Assembly: GCA_910586585.1 (NCBI GenBank)
Contig: CAJUKA010000031.1
Coordinates: forward strand, 1-43,201
Length of the DNA: 43,201 nucleotides
Direction of reading: 5' to 3'
Source of the DNA: an uncultured Lachnospiraceae bacterium
GTDB lineage: Bacteria; Bacillota; Clostridia; Lachnospirales; Lachnospiraceae
Below, in pieces: positions 26,080-35,081 of this stretch. Position 1 is the stretch's first letter, and each line of letters begins with the position of its first letter. The notes under the pieces were generated by a model that saw nothing but the letters and a program-made list of their open reading frames with translations, was not told where the DNA came from and ran no database searches. A program made the translations under genes and the position numbers.

Positions 26080-26312
26080 TTTTTTCTCCTCGCAAAACAA
26101 TCATAGTATCAAATTTAATATAGTTCACGATTCGCACAAACAAGTAAGCAAAACCATGTATCCTCATCTAAATCCTAACTTTTTTATGGGAATTAAACTT
26201 AGAAAGCTTATTATTTTCCTCCATTCCAAAACTATCATTTGAAACCTGTTTTATCAGCGTCCCATTTTATTTTATTCTTTTCATAAAAAAATCTGCTATA
26301 ACATATGACAAG
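26080..26312. other. AT-rich spacer between the two gene blocks
   Basis: About 230 bp without a gene separate the polyol-phosphate transferase from the UDP-xylose synthase-like gene. The distance is much greater than between neighbouring genes, so a new transcript may begin here for the long glycan operon downstream. I see only weak promoter-like hexamers on the minus strand (a TTGTTT with TATATT at short spacing near 26110-26140) and no convincing terminator hairpin after the gene ending at 26313. The boundary also marks a shift from CDP-polyol genes to glycosyltransferases. Confidence 0.35.
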
Positions 26313-27551
26313 TTATTCTTTTATACGTCTCTGCCTCTTCTCTATCAGCCTTACAACTCTCCTACTCGCTTTCCCATCTTCAAAAATCCCATTTTCTTTC
26401 ATTAATTGCTCTGTCTTTAATATGTATTTTTCCTCATCAAACTGTTCAATCTGTTTCATGAGTTCATCATTGTTCAGTGCAACAGGAAACGGCAGTTTAT
26501 ACATGTCAAAAAATAAATCTCCTCTGTCAGCGATATATGCTTCCAAGTCATCCGCATAAATAAATCCTGGTATTCCTATCATATTTGCTTCAAATATAGC
26601 GCTGGAATAGTCTGTAAGAAACACATCTGCAGTGGCTATAATTTCATTCATGTCCGGCCTCTGGCTGACATCTATCATTCGTTCTGATATCTGGTGTGTC
26701 CTCAGTGTGTCCATCTTTGCCGCAAGCTGCGGATGAAGCCGCAAAAAAACAAACCATCTGCCTCCAAATCTTTTTTCCAGTGTATGTACCAGACGTTCAA
26801 AATCTACGGTTGATTCTTCTGTATTGACTGTACGTTTTGTGCTCTGGCTCCCTCCTCTGAAAGTAGGTGCATAGAGCAGGATTTTCGTATCTGCTGGAAT
26901 GTTATATTCCTTTCTGAACTGCTGGTATTTTTTTGCCCTCTGATTCACAAGCACATCACACCGCGGCGTGCCTGTCTTTATAATTTTTCCATCATAGATC
27001 AGCCCTTCACGGTACATATGGTCACACCATTCTGATCCAGATAATACATAATCAATTAATTTTGAGTCGTATTTGCTGATGATATATGCCATCTTTGGAA
27101 ACAGATTTCCCCGGTATTTCCCGATTGGTTTGATACACAAAGTTGCATGCCATGTCTGGATATAGCACTGCCCCTTCCTCTTTCTGGTGCCATAGACAGT
27201 TCTTGTATTGCCCAGCCATATCCCTGCCGTTGAGAGATGGTACGCCCTGTTCCACAGAGTGTTTTTTACTTTTGTTATTTCCTTTGGAAATTCTTTGCTG
27301 ATATCATTCACCAGCCACACAATTTTATGCTCTGTCCCTTTTTTCCTGTTATGCCGCAGCAGCTCCTCCGCCACATATTTGGGGCTGCATCCATATCCGC
27401 CATTTCCTTCAAAGGTCCACATGACAACCTTCCTTTTATCAATTGGAAAAATACGGCACATATAGTATGCCAGGCTATGTACAAATGCTTGTGCCCTTCT
27501 CCTGATGATATAGATGTTTTCTGATAAATCGCTTTTCTGGTTATATCCCAT
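26313..27551 (-). CDS. TagB/TagF-like CDP-polyol phosphotransferase
   Basis: The ATG at 27551 is used; a TTG three codons upstream sits very close to AAGGA. The 412-residue product matches the CDP-glycerol glycerophosphotransferase family: KVVMWTFEGNGGYGCSPKYV, YIQTWHATLCIKPIGKY (the catalytic TWHGT block, with Ala for Gly), IIKTGTPRCDVLV, ILLYAPTFRGG, VFLRLHPQ and FLTDYSSAIFEANMIG. Such enzymes transfer glycerol- or ribitol-phosphate from a CDP donor to a wall teichoic acid-like acceptor at the cytoplasmic membrane face. The genes upstream look suited to making a CDP-polyol, so this is the likely user of that donor. Confidence 0.9.
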   Translation of the reverse strand: MGYNQKSDLSENIYIIRRRAQAFVHSLAYYMCRIFPIDKRKVVMWTFEGNGGYGCSPKYVAEELLRHNRKKGTEHKIVWLVNDISKEFPKEITKVKNTLWNRAYHLSTAGIWLGNTRTVYGTRKRKGQCYIQTWHATLCIKPIGKYRGNLFPKMAYIISKYDSKLIDYVLSGSEWCDHMYREGLIYDGKIIKTGTPRCDVLVNQRAKKYQQFRKEYNIPADTKILLYAPTFRGGSQSTKRTVNTEESTVDFERLVHTLEKRFGGRWFVFLRLHPQLAAKMDTLRTHQISERMIDVSQRPDMNEIIATADVFLTDYSSAIFEANMIGIPGFIYADDLEAYIADRGDLFFDMYKLPFPVALNNDELMKQIEQFDEEKYILKTEQLMKENGIFEDGKASRRVVRLIEKRQRRIKE

Positions 27552-27566
27552 GTCAATCAATTTTCC

Positions 27567-28295
27567 TTATGTAAATATCTCTGTAAGACTTTGCGGTATC
27601 TCAGCAGCCGCCTTCTCATAATCTTCTATAAAATCAATTTCAGCCCAAAATGCCCCTTCTGTAGGTACTGCTATTATGTTAAATACTTCTTTATCAATCA
27701 GCCGCTGAACTGCACTTTCAAAATACGCCCCAAACGCTTTCTCCTTCATGAGCTGCTTTGTTTTTTCTTTTAATGCAGGAAGGACTTTTTTCCGGAAAGA
27801 TGCCATCCCAATAAATTCTCCTTCTGCCAGTTCATTTGGCATCTGTTTGGTAATCTCTGCAACCTTTCCGTTACAGCTCCTTACCTTCATGGCTTCATCA
27901 TCACAGGTTTTATAATCTACCGGAAGCGTAACATCTGACTCCATTTTTACCAGTTTTTCAAAAATTGACGGCTCACAAAGTGTATCTGCATGAAGATAAA
28001 TAAAATCATCATGGAGTTTTTCCATTCCCATATAAAAGGATCCCAGTACATTTACCATTTCATAAAAGGGATTATAGACAATTTTGATATTTTTTCTATC
28101 CTTTACAAGTTCCTCAAATTGTTCACTCTGATAACCTGTCACAAGGATAATCTCATCCACGTGGAATTGTTCTAAAAGCTTTAGATTATATTCAATCAGC
28201 TTTCTTCCTTTGAGTTCTGCAAATGATTTTGGCTTTCCTGCTGTCAGGTTTCCCAGCCTGCTTCCTTTCCCTGCTGCCATAATAATTGCCTGCAT
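27567..28295 (-). CDS. LicC-like CTP nucleotidyltransferase
   Basis: The 242-residue product begins MQAIIMAAGKGSRLGNLTAG and PKSFAELKGRKLIEYNL, the nucleotidyltransferase signature. It continues with ILVTGYQSEQFEELV, VYNPFYEMVNVLGSFYMG and the metal-binding FIYLHADTL. FWAEIDFIEDYEKA near the end is typical of the LicC and phospho-alcohol cytidylyltransferase group. It starts in the TAATG overlap with the alcohol dehydrogenase gene's stop, so the two are translationally coupled. With the dehydrogenase, the FGGY kinase and the TagB/TagF-like transferase it suggests synthesis of a CDP-alditol rather than CDP-choline. It is distinct from the nucleotidyltransferase at 16266-17048. Confidence 0.87.
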   Translation of the reverse strand: MQAIIMAAGKGSRLGNLTAGKPKSFAELKGRKLIEYNLKLLEQFHVDEIILVTGYQSEQFEELVKDRKNIKIVYNPFYEMVNVLGSFYMGMEKLHDDFIYLHADTLCEPSIFEKLVKMESDVTLPVDYKTCDDEAMKVRSCNGKVAEITKQMPNELAEGEFIGMASFRKKVLPALKEKTKQLMKEKAFGAYFESAVQRLIDKEVFNIIAVPTEGAFWAEIDFIEDYEKAAAEIPQSLTEIFT

Positions 28296-29446
28296 TAAAC
28301 TCCCTCCAATGCTCTTTTATAAATCTTTTGAATAATATCCGGCTCCTGTGATGCCGGGTCATTCAATAGATTTCCTGTTACTGATTCTGCCATTTCTTTT
28401 ACCGATGCTTTCTCAATGCCCATTTCCTTGAGTGAAACAGGTAGTTTTAAAGATGCTATAAAATTCTTTATCACATAAACACAAGTCTCTTTTCCATGTG
28501 AACTTGCCCCTGCAAGAATACTAATCATTTGTTCGACTTTTTCCCGACTGTATTGATATTCATAATCAATCCATGCAGGATACAATGCAGCAAGTCCCAT
28601 TCCATGGCTTGTATCTGTAAATGCTCCCAAGGGGTACTGCAGCCTGTGTGGCAGTCCTGTGCTGGCATTTCCTAAGTTTATTCCCATAAGCATACTTACA
28701 TAGCTCATTTGCTTCCTGGCTTCTATATCCTGCAGATTTAAAGCCAGTCTTGGCAGCATTCTTCCGACTGTTTTTATGGCATATTCCGACTGCATCTGTG
28801 TATAAGGTGATGCTGCCTTTGATATGGTACTTTCCATCGCATGTGCCAGCACATCAAATCCTGTCTGCATTGTTTTCTCAAATGGAACTGATTCTGTGAA
28901 AACAGAATCTACAATAGCAGCCTTTGGATACAGTTTTCTTCCTCTGATTCCACTTTTTATTCTCGTTTTTTCATCGGTGATAATGGCGGCTTTGCTTAAT
29001 TCGCTGCCAGTTCCAGCAGTCGTTGGAACTGCAATAACTGGCAGGATGCCTTCTTCTGGTTCTATATTGTCATAAAAATATTGCCCGATATCCCTTTTGT
29101 TTTGTGCGCCAGCCGCAATTGCCTTTGCCATATCTATTGCACTTCCGCCGCCAAAACCAACGATGACCTCCGCACCGCATTTTTTTGCAGCTTCAACACC
29201 TTCCCTTACCTCTGACAGTTTGGGATTTGGACTCACTTTATCAAACACCACTACTTTTTTTTCCAATGCGTATTTTTCTAATTCAGATTTTAACTTTCCA
29301 AGATAACCAAGCCTTTCCAAAGAACGTCCTGTTGTTGCAATCAGTATTGTTCCATTCAGCAAATGCCCTATCTCTTTTAATGATGCTTCCCAGATATTTC
29401 TGCCAAAATAAATCTCTGTTGGAATATGAATCTGATGTGGTTTCAT
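28295..29446 (-). CDS. Iron-containing alcohol dehydrogenase
   Basis: The 383-residue product is a group III (Fe) alcohol dehydrogenase: EIYFGRNIWEASLKEIG at the N-terminus, EVIVGFGGGSAIDMAKAIAA for NAD(P) binding, and VIAVPTTAGTGSELSKAAII. Metal ligands fall in FDVLAHAMES (Asp and His) and in GLPHRLQYPLG and DTSHGMGLAALYP. In this operon it may reduce an aldehyde or ketose to the polyol that is then phosphorylated and CTP-activated. Phosphonoacetaldehyde reductases belong to the same family, but no PEP mutase or phosphonopyruvate decarboxylase gene is present, which argues against a phosphonate. Confidence 0.9.
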   Translation of the reverse strand: MKPHQIHIPTEIYFGRNIWEASLKEIGHLLNGTILIATTGRSLERLGYLGKLKSELEKYALEKKVVVFDKVSPNPKLSEVREGVEAAKKCGAEVIVGFGGGSAIDMAKAIAAGAQNKRDIGQYFYDNIEPEEGILPVIAVPTTAGTGSELSKAAIITDEKTRIKSGIRGRKLYPKAAIVDSVFTESVPFEKTMQTGFDVLAHAMESTISKAASPYTQMQSEYAIKTVGRMLPRLALNLQDIEARKQMSYVSMLMGINLGNASTGLPHRLQYPLGAFTDTSHGMGLAALYPAWIDYEYQYSREKVEQMISILAGASSHGKETCVYVIKNFIASLKLPVSLKEMGIEKASVKEMAESVTGNLLNDPASQEPDIIQKIYKRALEGV

Positions 29447-29456
29447 TTCAATGCTC

Positions 29457-30989
29457 CTAAAGATTTTCTATTCGAATTCTTTTATTGCTGTAAAGTCGCT
29501 CTGTAATCTCCATTCTTTTTGGAAACAGCGGTTTTAAAGTGTGGTATGTCTCCTTATAAAGAGAATAAAGCTCCTTGTATTTTTCATGGTTCTTCCTATC
29601 CGGAGAGATTACCATACGCACTTTGACAAATTGATCAGCTGCCTCCTGAAGAGAAGAATATATGCCCTGACCGTACAATGCCATCATTGCAGCGCCTGTT
29701 GCCGTTGTTTCAAACTCAGAAAGCACCTGCACCGTCTTTCCTGTAATATCAGCTTTCATCTGTGAAATCAAATTGATTCTTGCCAATCCTCCTGACAGAC
29801 GAACGGAATTAATTTTGATTCCTGTCTCCTCAATTGCAGCAATCATATCAAGATCTATAAATCCTGTACTTTCAAAAACTGCCCTTGTCATTTCTTTCCT
29901 TGTGTGCATCCTCTCCAATCCAAAGAACACACCTCTGGCATTGCTGTCCCACAAAGGCGCGCGCTCTCCCAAAAGATATGGCAGAAATATAACGCCCCCT
30001 GCACCCAAAGATGCCTCACTCGCATCTTTTTCCATCAATTCATATGGAAGCATCTCATTCTGGTAATAACACTGTTTCACCCATTCAATCAGCCCGCCCC
30101 CCATGTTGTTGGAACCTCCTATGATGTGAATTTTTCCTTCATGATATGGCAATTGCTGTATTTTATTTCCAATGCTGTCAATCCTTTTTGCAGAGGCAGC
30201 CCGAAACACTGTAACAGTTCCTGATACATCACTTGCTTCCCCTTCCTGAAACACACCGCTTCCCACAAAAGAACAGATAGCATCATAGGTGGATAACACC
30301 ATTTTGGTATTCCTGGAAAGCCCTGTCTGTATCGACGCGGTTTCTGAGATGTTTCCTATCCATGTTCCAGGCGGTAAGACCTCTGGAAGCATTGTTTCTG
30401 AAATCCCAATTTCTTTCAATAGTTCAACTGGATACTGTTTTTTATAGGTATCATAGTACCATTTCTGGGCATTCATGTAGTCTGTCACAAACCTGCCTGT
30501 AAACTTCTCTGTCAGATAATCATTAGGGGTAAGAAATTTATATGTTTTTTCATAGATATCACTTTCCTGTCTCTTTACCCAGAATGCCTTTGGAAGCATA
30601 AAAGATAGATCTGCATTCAGTCCTGTTTGTTTTTTTATTTTTGCAAATGCATTCATATTTCCTATCAGACGGCTTTCTTCTTTTGCCCTCTTGTCTGAAA
30701 CCATCATACAGGGCATTAGTGCTTCCCCATACTGGTCTACACACACTAAACATGACGATGAGGATGTCACTGTCAGATAGTCAATTGATATATTCCCAGC
30801 ATCTGTTAACGTTTCCCTTATCACCAGACAAGCTTTTTCCCACCATTCTGCAGGAAGCTGTGTTACTGTTTCTCCTTTTAAAGAGGTTTCTATTAATATG
30901 GAGGCAGAAGCAAGCTTACTGCCTCCATTATCAAACAGGATACTCCGAATACTTTTCATCCCCATATTTAATACTAGTATTGTCTTCAC
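29457..30989 (-). CDS. FGGY-family carbohydrate/polyol kinase
   Basis: The start is a GTG after GAGAGG. The 510-residue product has the FGGY architecture: an N-terminal actin-like domain with ILVLNMGMKSIRSILFD, a central MVLSTYDAICSFVGSG that contains the likely catalytic Asp, and the C-terminal GGSNNMGGG and FESTGFIDLDMI with RLSGGLARINLISQMKADI. The usual first motif DxGT reads NMGM here, so an Asp and a Thr that contact the nucleotide and metal are replaced. Activity may still be present. The gene begins the segment with the dehydrogenase and nucleotidyltransferase and lies just beyond the terminator of the ATPase gene, so it needs its own or a read-through promoter. Confidence 0.87.
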   Translation of the reverse strand: MKTILVLNMGMKSIRSILFDNGGSKLASASILIETSLKGETVTQLPAEWWEKACLVIRETLTDAGNISIDYLTVTSSSSCLVCVDQYGEALMPCMMVSDKRAKEESRLIGNMNAFAKIKKQTGLNADLSFMLPKAFWVKRQESDIYEKTYKFLTPNDYLTEKFTGRFVTDYMNAQKWYYDTYKKQYPVELLKEIGISETMLPEVLPPGTWIGNISETASIQTGLSRNTKMVLSTYDAICSFVGSGVFQEGEASDVSGTVTVFRAASAKRIDSIGNKIQQLPYHEGKIHIIGGSNNMGGGLIEWVKQCYYQNEMLPYELMEKDASEASLGAGGVIFLPYLLGERAPLWDSNARGVFFGLERMHTRKEMTRAVFESTGFIDLDMIAAIEETGIKINSVRLSGGLARINLISQMKADITGKTVQVLSEFETTATGAAMMALYGQGIYSSLQEAADQFVKVRMVISPDRKNHEKYKELYSLYKETYHTLKPLFPKRMEITERLYSNKRIRIENL

Positions 30990-31033
30990 ATTTACGAATC
31001 CTCTCTGTCACATATTTGCTGTAAACCAGCCTG

Positions 31034-31080
31034 AAAAAAATCCGATGCAGCGTATGACAATCCCATACTTTACATCAGAT
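31034..31080 (-). terminator. Rho-independent terminator after the AAA-ATPase gene
   Basis: On the minus strand ATCTGATG pairs with CATCGGAT (one G-U), with an inner GTATG/CATAC hairpin, followed by at least six T. It lies 28 bp beyond the stop of the AAA-ATPase gene and isolates that gene from the kinase downstream. It shares the sequence TCTGATNTANAGTATGGGA with the terminator at 37184-37229. Confidence 0.75.
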
Positions 31081-31107
31081 TTCTCTTTTTCTTTATTATT
31101 CAGTTTT

Positions 31108-32703
31108 TCAGACAACTGCTTCTATGATGATCTTATCTCCCAGCGTAATAACCTTTATTCCTGTTTCTTTTTTCTTGTTGAAGTTAAAACTCAGCAGATA
31201 CCCTTTTTTCTGATGAAAATATGCAAGATAGTCTGCAAGCTGACGCTCGCCGCGTTCATTGTACTCATTTCCATACCAGATTTTCAGTTCTATGATAAAC
31301 TGTTCTCCTGCATAATCCACAATCACATCTGTCCGTCTTTCATCCCTTGTCTGCGCCTCAATGTAGTAATTTCCTGTGCCATTTATGATAGGTTTGAGGT
31401 ACAACAGAAAAAATTTGCGCCCATAGGCTTCCACAAATTTTTCATCATTGCTGCCATAAATATCATTAAAGTATTCCACAAACTTTTCAAGAACCAGGTC
31501 CATGTCAAGCCTTCCGGCAGTGATAAACTGGCTTCTGTCTTTCTTTGCCATTCTGCTCATGGCACTTGCAAGTTCTTCTTCTGAGAGAAAAAGATTGTAA
31601 AGGCGCGTTTCAAAAATACGGTTTGCCACCTGGACACTTCCCCTGTTATTTACAGTATATCCAAACATACAGCCAAGCTCTATCGTTTTGTTGTCTGGAT
31701 TGTATGAAACATGCTCCCCAAGAAACAAAATGGCATACAGCATGTTTTTCAAGTCAGGATATTCACTGATATGACGCATCATGCTGTCAAACAGCGGAAT
31801 TTTTTCATCCATTAATATTTTAACTGCCTCTACAATCCCTTCTTTTGTCCAGACAGCATCAGAATTTTCAAAATCCTCTTTGTCTGGAACTTCCTCATCA
31901 AGATATTTGCATATCGCTGAAACGAGATACGGATAGCCAGATGTATACGCAAATAGTTCCTCTGCCATTTCCTGCGCATTCATGCCTGTCTGATTGTCTG
32001 TCTCATATTCCTCCAGCATCACAGCAATCTGCGCAGCCGAAAAACTCATATCTAAATTAAATTTTGCAGAAATATTCCACGGACTGTTATACTGGTGCTT
32101 TTCATCAGAGCGTATTTTTAACTTTAGATTTTTGATATCATATACTCCTGCAAGAATAACCGAATGAAATATTGGACGATTTTCTCTGTCAAGATAATAT
32201 CCTCTTAACTGGGCAAGAAAGTCAATAAATACCTGATTATTTGAGGCACTGTCCACCTCATCTATTATCAAAACGATAGGTTTTTTTGCTGTTTGACATA
32301 TTCTGCTCAATATATCAAACAATATATCCATAGATAGGTTTTTTTTATTTTTTAAAGAGCTTAACATCCCTAAAGATTCTGTATCAATAGCCTTCATCAA
32401 CTCTTGGTTTCTAGATAAAAGTTTCCCTACATATTCAATAAATTTTTCAACAAATATCTGTTCATCTGAAAAATTAGCAGCGCTCATTATCTGAAAATCC
32501 ATAGCAATTACAACATACATATCCTTCAAATACTCTGCCAGTGCCTTCAGTGTTGTTGTTTTGCCATACTGTCTTCCCCTGTTGATAACAAAGTATTTTT
32601 TTCTGTCTACATATAACCTCTTAATCTTTTCGAGTCTCTCGTCGAGCTTCACCATATAATGTTCCTCTGGCCTGCAACATCCTTCTGTATTAAAATACCT
32701 CAT
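31108..32703 (-). CDS. AAA ATPase with C-terminal PD-(D/E)XK nuclease-like domain
   Basis: The ATG at 32703 has GGGAGGAA 7 bp upstream. The 531-residue product begins MRYFNTEGCCRPEEHYMVKL and has Walker A in FVINRGRQYGKTTTLKAL (GRQYGKTT), Walker B in IVLIIDEVDSAS, and a C-terminal domain with GNYYIEAQTRDERRTDVIVD followed by EQFIIELKIWYG, the D...ExK pattern of PD-(D/E)XK nucleases. This two-domain family is abundant and variable in gut Clostridia and Bacteroides; a role in defence or DNA processing is suspected but unproven. It has no link to glycan synthesis and, with its own terminator, looks like an insertion into the polyol gene set. Confidence 0.88.
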   Translation of the reverse strand: MRYFNTEGCCRPEEHYMVKLDERLEKIKRLYVDRKKYFVINRGRQYGKTTTLKALAEYLKDMYVVIAMDFQIMSAANFSDEQIFVEKFIEYVGKLLSRNQELMKAIDTESLGMLSSLKNKKNLSMDILFDILSRICQTAKKPIVLIIDEVDSASNNQVFIDFLAQLRGYYLDRENRPIFHSVILAGVYDIKNLKLKIRSDEKHQYNSPWNISAKFNLDMSFSAAQIAVMLEEYETDNQTGMNAQEMAEELFAYTSGYPYLVSAICKYLDEEVPDKEDFENSDAVWTKEGIVEAVKILMDEKIPLFDSMMRHISEYPDLKNMLYAILFLGEHVSYNPDNKTIELGCMFGYTVNNRGSVQVANRIFETRLYNLFLSEEELASAMSRMAKKDRSQFITAGRLDMDLVLEKFVEYFNDIYGSNDEKFVEAYGRKFFLLYLKPIINGTGNYYIEAQTRDERRTDVIVDYAGEQFIIELKIWYGNEYNERGERQLADYLAYFHQKKGYLLSFNFNKKKETGIKVITLGDKIIIEAVV

Positions 32704-32836
32704 CGCGCTTCCTCCCTGCCATTTTTTCCTTACAGCTAATTCTATCATTGTGTCCTGGCAATGTAAAGGAAGCGCATTCTAAAATCTAATGTAAAGTATG
32801 AAATTGTCAAGGTTCCTATATCTGTCAATACACCAA

Positions 32837-33613
32837 TTACATGGCTTGATGTACCCCAGCCTCAACGTTATTCCCAGAATTGTTACATGTTATATACACT
32901 TCTGGTTCATTTAGTATCAAATCGGTTATCCCCTGTCTCTCAAGTGATGCAAAGTCAAGTCTTGTCCCTGTTGGTTTCTCAGGATATAAATGTCCTGACA
33001 TCCATGCTCTCACAGGGTATCCTTTCAACTTGTCTGCTGCCAGGTCCATACTCCTCCAAAATGGATGAAGCGCAGTGGCTGGACAGCCTTTTTCTATATA
33101 ATGTATACAGTCAGATACTTTTGACGCAAGGATTGCAAGCTCTGCACCTGTATCAATAGCCTTTAGCTTCTTAAGGGATTCTGCATAAAAAGTAGAATAA
33201 ACAACTGCTGTTTGCAGTCCTCTCTTATGTACCATCTCCACTATTTTTTCTTCCATCCCATCATAAAGATAAACACTGTTTTTCAGTTCTATATTTAATT
33301 TCATTCCTGATTTTAACCGTGCTTCCAGCAAGTCAAAAACTTCTGACATTGTTGGAATTGACTGCAGCGGATTTTCACCAGCATCAATCTTTAACTTCTT
33401 TAAGTCTGACAAGGTATAATCTCGTACAAAACCAGTTCCATCTGTTGTCCTGTCCACTCTTTCATCATGGATTACTACAATCTCTCCATCTTTAGTAAGC
33501 TGTATATCAAGCTCAATTCCTATCAGATTCTGTATTGCTGCTGCCTTTTCAAAGGCAATTAATGTATTTTCGGGATACCTTTGGCTGCATCCTCTGTGTG
33601 CCCATAATCTCAT
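32837..33613 (-). CDS. Glycerophosphodiester phosphodiesterase (GDPD)
   Basis: The ATG at 33613 is 7 bp from AAAAGG; the ATG at 33619 is too close to it. The 258-residue product has the GDPD motifs: LWAHRGCSQRYPENTLIAF (HRG and the metal-binding ENT), IGIELDIQLTKDGEIVVIHD (ExD and HD) and KLNIELKN. No signal peptide is seen, so it acts in the cytoplasm, releasing a polyol phosphate such as sn-glycerol 3-phosphate from a diester. Only 16 bp separate it from the cytidylyltransferase-oxidoreductase fusion upstream, so the pair could recycle a polyol phosphate and reactivate it with CTP. Confidence 0.9.
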   Translation of the reverse strand: MRLWAHRGCSQRYPENTLIAFEKAAAIQNLIGIELDIQLTKDGEIVVIHDERVDRTTDGTGFVRDYTLSDLKKLKIDAGENPLQSIPTMSEVFDLLEARLKSGMKLNIELKNSVYLYDGMEEKIVEMVHKRGLQTAVVYSTFYAESLKKLKAIDTGAELAILASKVSDCIHYIEKGCPATALHPFWRSMDLAADKLKGYPVRAWMSGHLYPEKPTGTRLDFASLERQGITDLILNEPEVYITCNNSGNNVEAGVHQAM

Positions 33614-33629
33614 ATTCATTCATACCTTT

Positions 33630-34970
33630 TCATTCTGTTCTATGTTCCTGTTTCAAAAACATTTCTATGATCTCTGCCATTGCGATAGATTCACTTCTTG
33701 TCAGTTTGAAAACACTCTTGTCATCCCCATTTATCACATTCAAAAAATCCCTGATTTCATACCGAAGTCCATCTCCAAAAAATCGTTCGGAATACTTGTC
33801 TATCTGCGATGGGTTTTCATAGTGGACTTCAAAATATGTGGTCTTCCACCATGGCGCTGCTGCCACAATGTATCCTTTGGTTCCAGCTATCAACAGTCGT
33901 CCCTCTGCCTTCACTCCCAGCCCACAAGTGGCTGTTGCTGCCCCCCTGGGGTATCGAAACGATACTTTTGTAAATATATCCAAACCCTTACTGTCATGAA
34001 CTGCATCAAACCGGATATCCTCATACTGATTTCCAAACAGCTTGATAATTGGAAGCATGCAGTAACTTCCAAGCTCTGTAAGGCTTCCACCGTATTTTTT
34101 ATCTGTTAGTTCTCTCTTATTCTTGTCTTCTAGTTTTGTAAAACAAGCATCAATGTAATGAATTGTCCCAATGATTCCGCTGCATGCAATTCCAAGAAGT
34201 TTTTCAAATCCTGGGCAGTATGCTGTTTTAATTCCTTCAAACAGCACAAGATTATGCTGTCTGGCATATGTAAAAAGTAATTCTGCCTGTTCTTTTTGCA
34301 GAACCATAGGCTTCTCACACAATACATGTTTTCCATGTTCCAAAGCAGACTTCACATATTCGTAATGTGTCTGGTGTGGTGATGCAATATAGACAGAATC
34401 AATACCTCTGTAAAATTCTTCAATGTCATCATAAAAGTCAATCTCCCATTTTTGTGCAAACTTTTCCGCACTTGTTCTGTTTGGGTTGTATACTTTCTGT
34501 ACATCAATCCCGCTTACCTGCTTTGACTCTGGGACAAAGCGGTTTGCAATCCTTCCAGTCCCAATAATCCCAACCTTCTGAATATGCCAGTTCTGTTCCC
34601 GCAGCATAGTGCTAGAAATATTCTTTGTACGTTCCAGGTAGATAACCTGGCAGTAATCAGATATATAGTCAAATGTTCCCATCCAGTCAGAACCGATAGC
34701 AAAAATATCAATGTGGTATTTCTGAACATCACTGATTTTCTGTCCAACAGATTCTTCAATGATAACCTCATCGGCAAAACCAGATTTTTTGACATTTTCA
34801 ATGCGTGTCATAAGGGAATCAACTACATTGAGCTTTCCCCTCTCCATGTCATACTTTTCTGTAGTAACTCCAACAATCAGATAGTCACCAAGCTCTTTTG
34901 CTCTTTGAAGCAGTCTATAATGTCCTTCGTGAAAGAGGTCAAATGTTCCATATGTAATTACTTTTGTCAT
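33630..34970 (-). CDS. Fusion of TagD-type cytidylyltransferase and Gfo/Idh/MocA oxidoreductase
   Basis: ATG follows GGGAGGTTTT. Residues 1-130 of this 446-residue protein are a glycerol-3-phosphate cytidylyltransferase-like domain: VITYGTFDLFHEGHYRLLQRA (HxGH motif), DYLIVGVTTEKYD and LERTKNISSTMLRE (the RTxxISST motif). Residues about 150-446 are a Gfo/Idh/MocA oxidoreductase: VGIIGTGRIANRFVPES for NAD(P) and HVLCEKPMVLQKEQAELL with the EKP lysine. One chain could therefore reduce a sugar phosphate and activate the product with CTP, like fused ribitol-phosphate systems but built from different families. The substrate is not known. Confidence 0.88.
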   Translation of the reverse strand: MTKVITYGTFDLFHEGHYRLLQRAKELGDYLIVGVTTEKYDMERGKLNVVDSLMTRIENVKKSGFADEVIIEESVGQKISDVQKYHIDIFAIGSDWMGTFDYISDYCQVIYLERTKNISSTMLREQNWHIQKVGIIGTGRIANRFVPESKQVSGIDVQKVYNPNRTSAEKFAQKWEIDFYDDIEEFYRGIDSVYIASPHQTHYEYVKSALEHGKHVLCEKPMVLQKEQAELLFTYARQHNLVLFEGIKTAYCPGFEKLLGIACSGIIGTIHYIDACFTKLEDKNKRELTDKKYGGSLTELGSYCMLPIIKLFGNQYEDIRFDAVHDSKGLDIFTKVSFRYPRGAATATCGLGVKAEGRLLIAGTKGYIVAAAPWWKTTYFEVHYENPSQIDKYSERFFGDGLRYEIRDFLNVINGDDKSVFKLTRSESIAMAEIIEMFLKQEHRTE

Positions 34971-35021
34971 AAAACCTCCCTTTATTTAGACATCACTGCC
35001 TTAGAAATGGTCTAAATATCC

Positions 35022-35051
35022 ATTATCTATCGTACATTGCGATTATCGCAA
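35022..35051 (-). promoter_or_regulatory. Likely promoter with overlapping palindrome
   Basis: Read on the minus strand, TTGCGA (35046-35051) and GATAAT (35022-35027) are 18 bp apart and point towards the cytidylyltransferase-oxidoreductase gene, whose ATG is about 50 bp further on. A perfect 15-bp palindrome, TTGCGATAATCGCAA (35037-35051), covers the -35 element and could be an operator. A second inverted repeat (TTTAGAC/GTCTAAA) lies in the leader. No regulator gene is adjacent except the TnpB-like gene upstream. Confidence 0.5.
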
Positions 35052-35081
35052 AAATTGATTTTGTCCTATTAAAATTTCCTC

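Noticed and set aside
28295..29446. Phosphonate pathway (phosphonoacetaldehyde reductase)
   Set aside because: No PEP mutase or phosphonopyruvate decarboxylase gene is in the window, so a phosphonate origin has no support.
30898..31584. Plus-strand frame of 228 codons
   Set aside because: It is antisense to the ends of two well-supported genes and crosses a minus-strand terminator. It has no ribosome site and no recognisable protein features.
33642..34109. Plus-strand frame of 155 codons
   Set aside because: It is antisense to the conserved oxidoreductase domain of the fusion protein, and its composition is that of a shadow frame.
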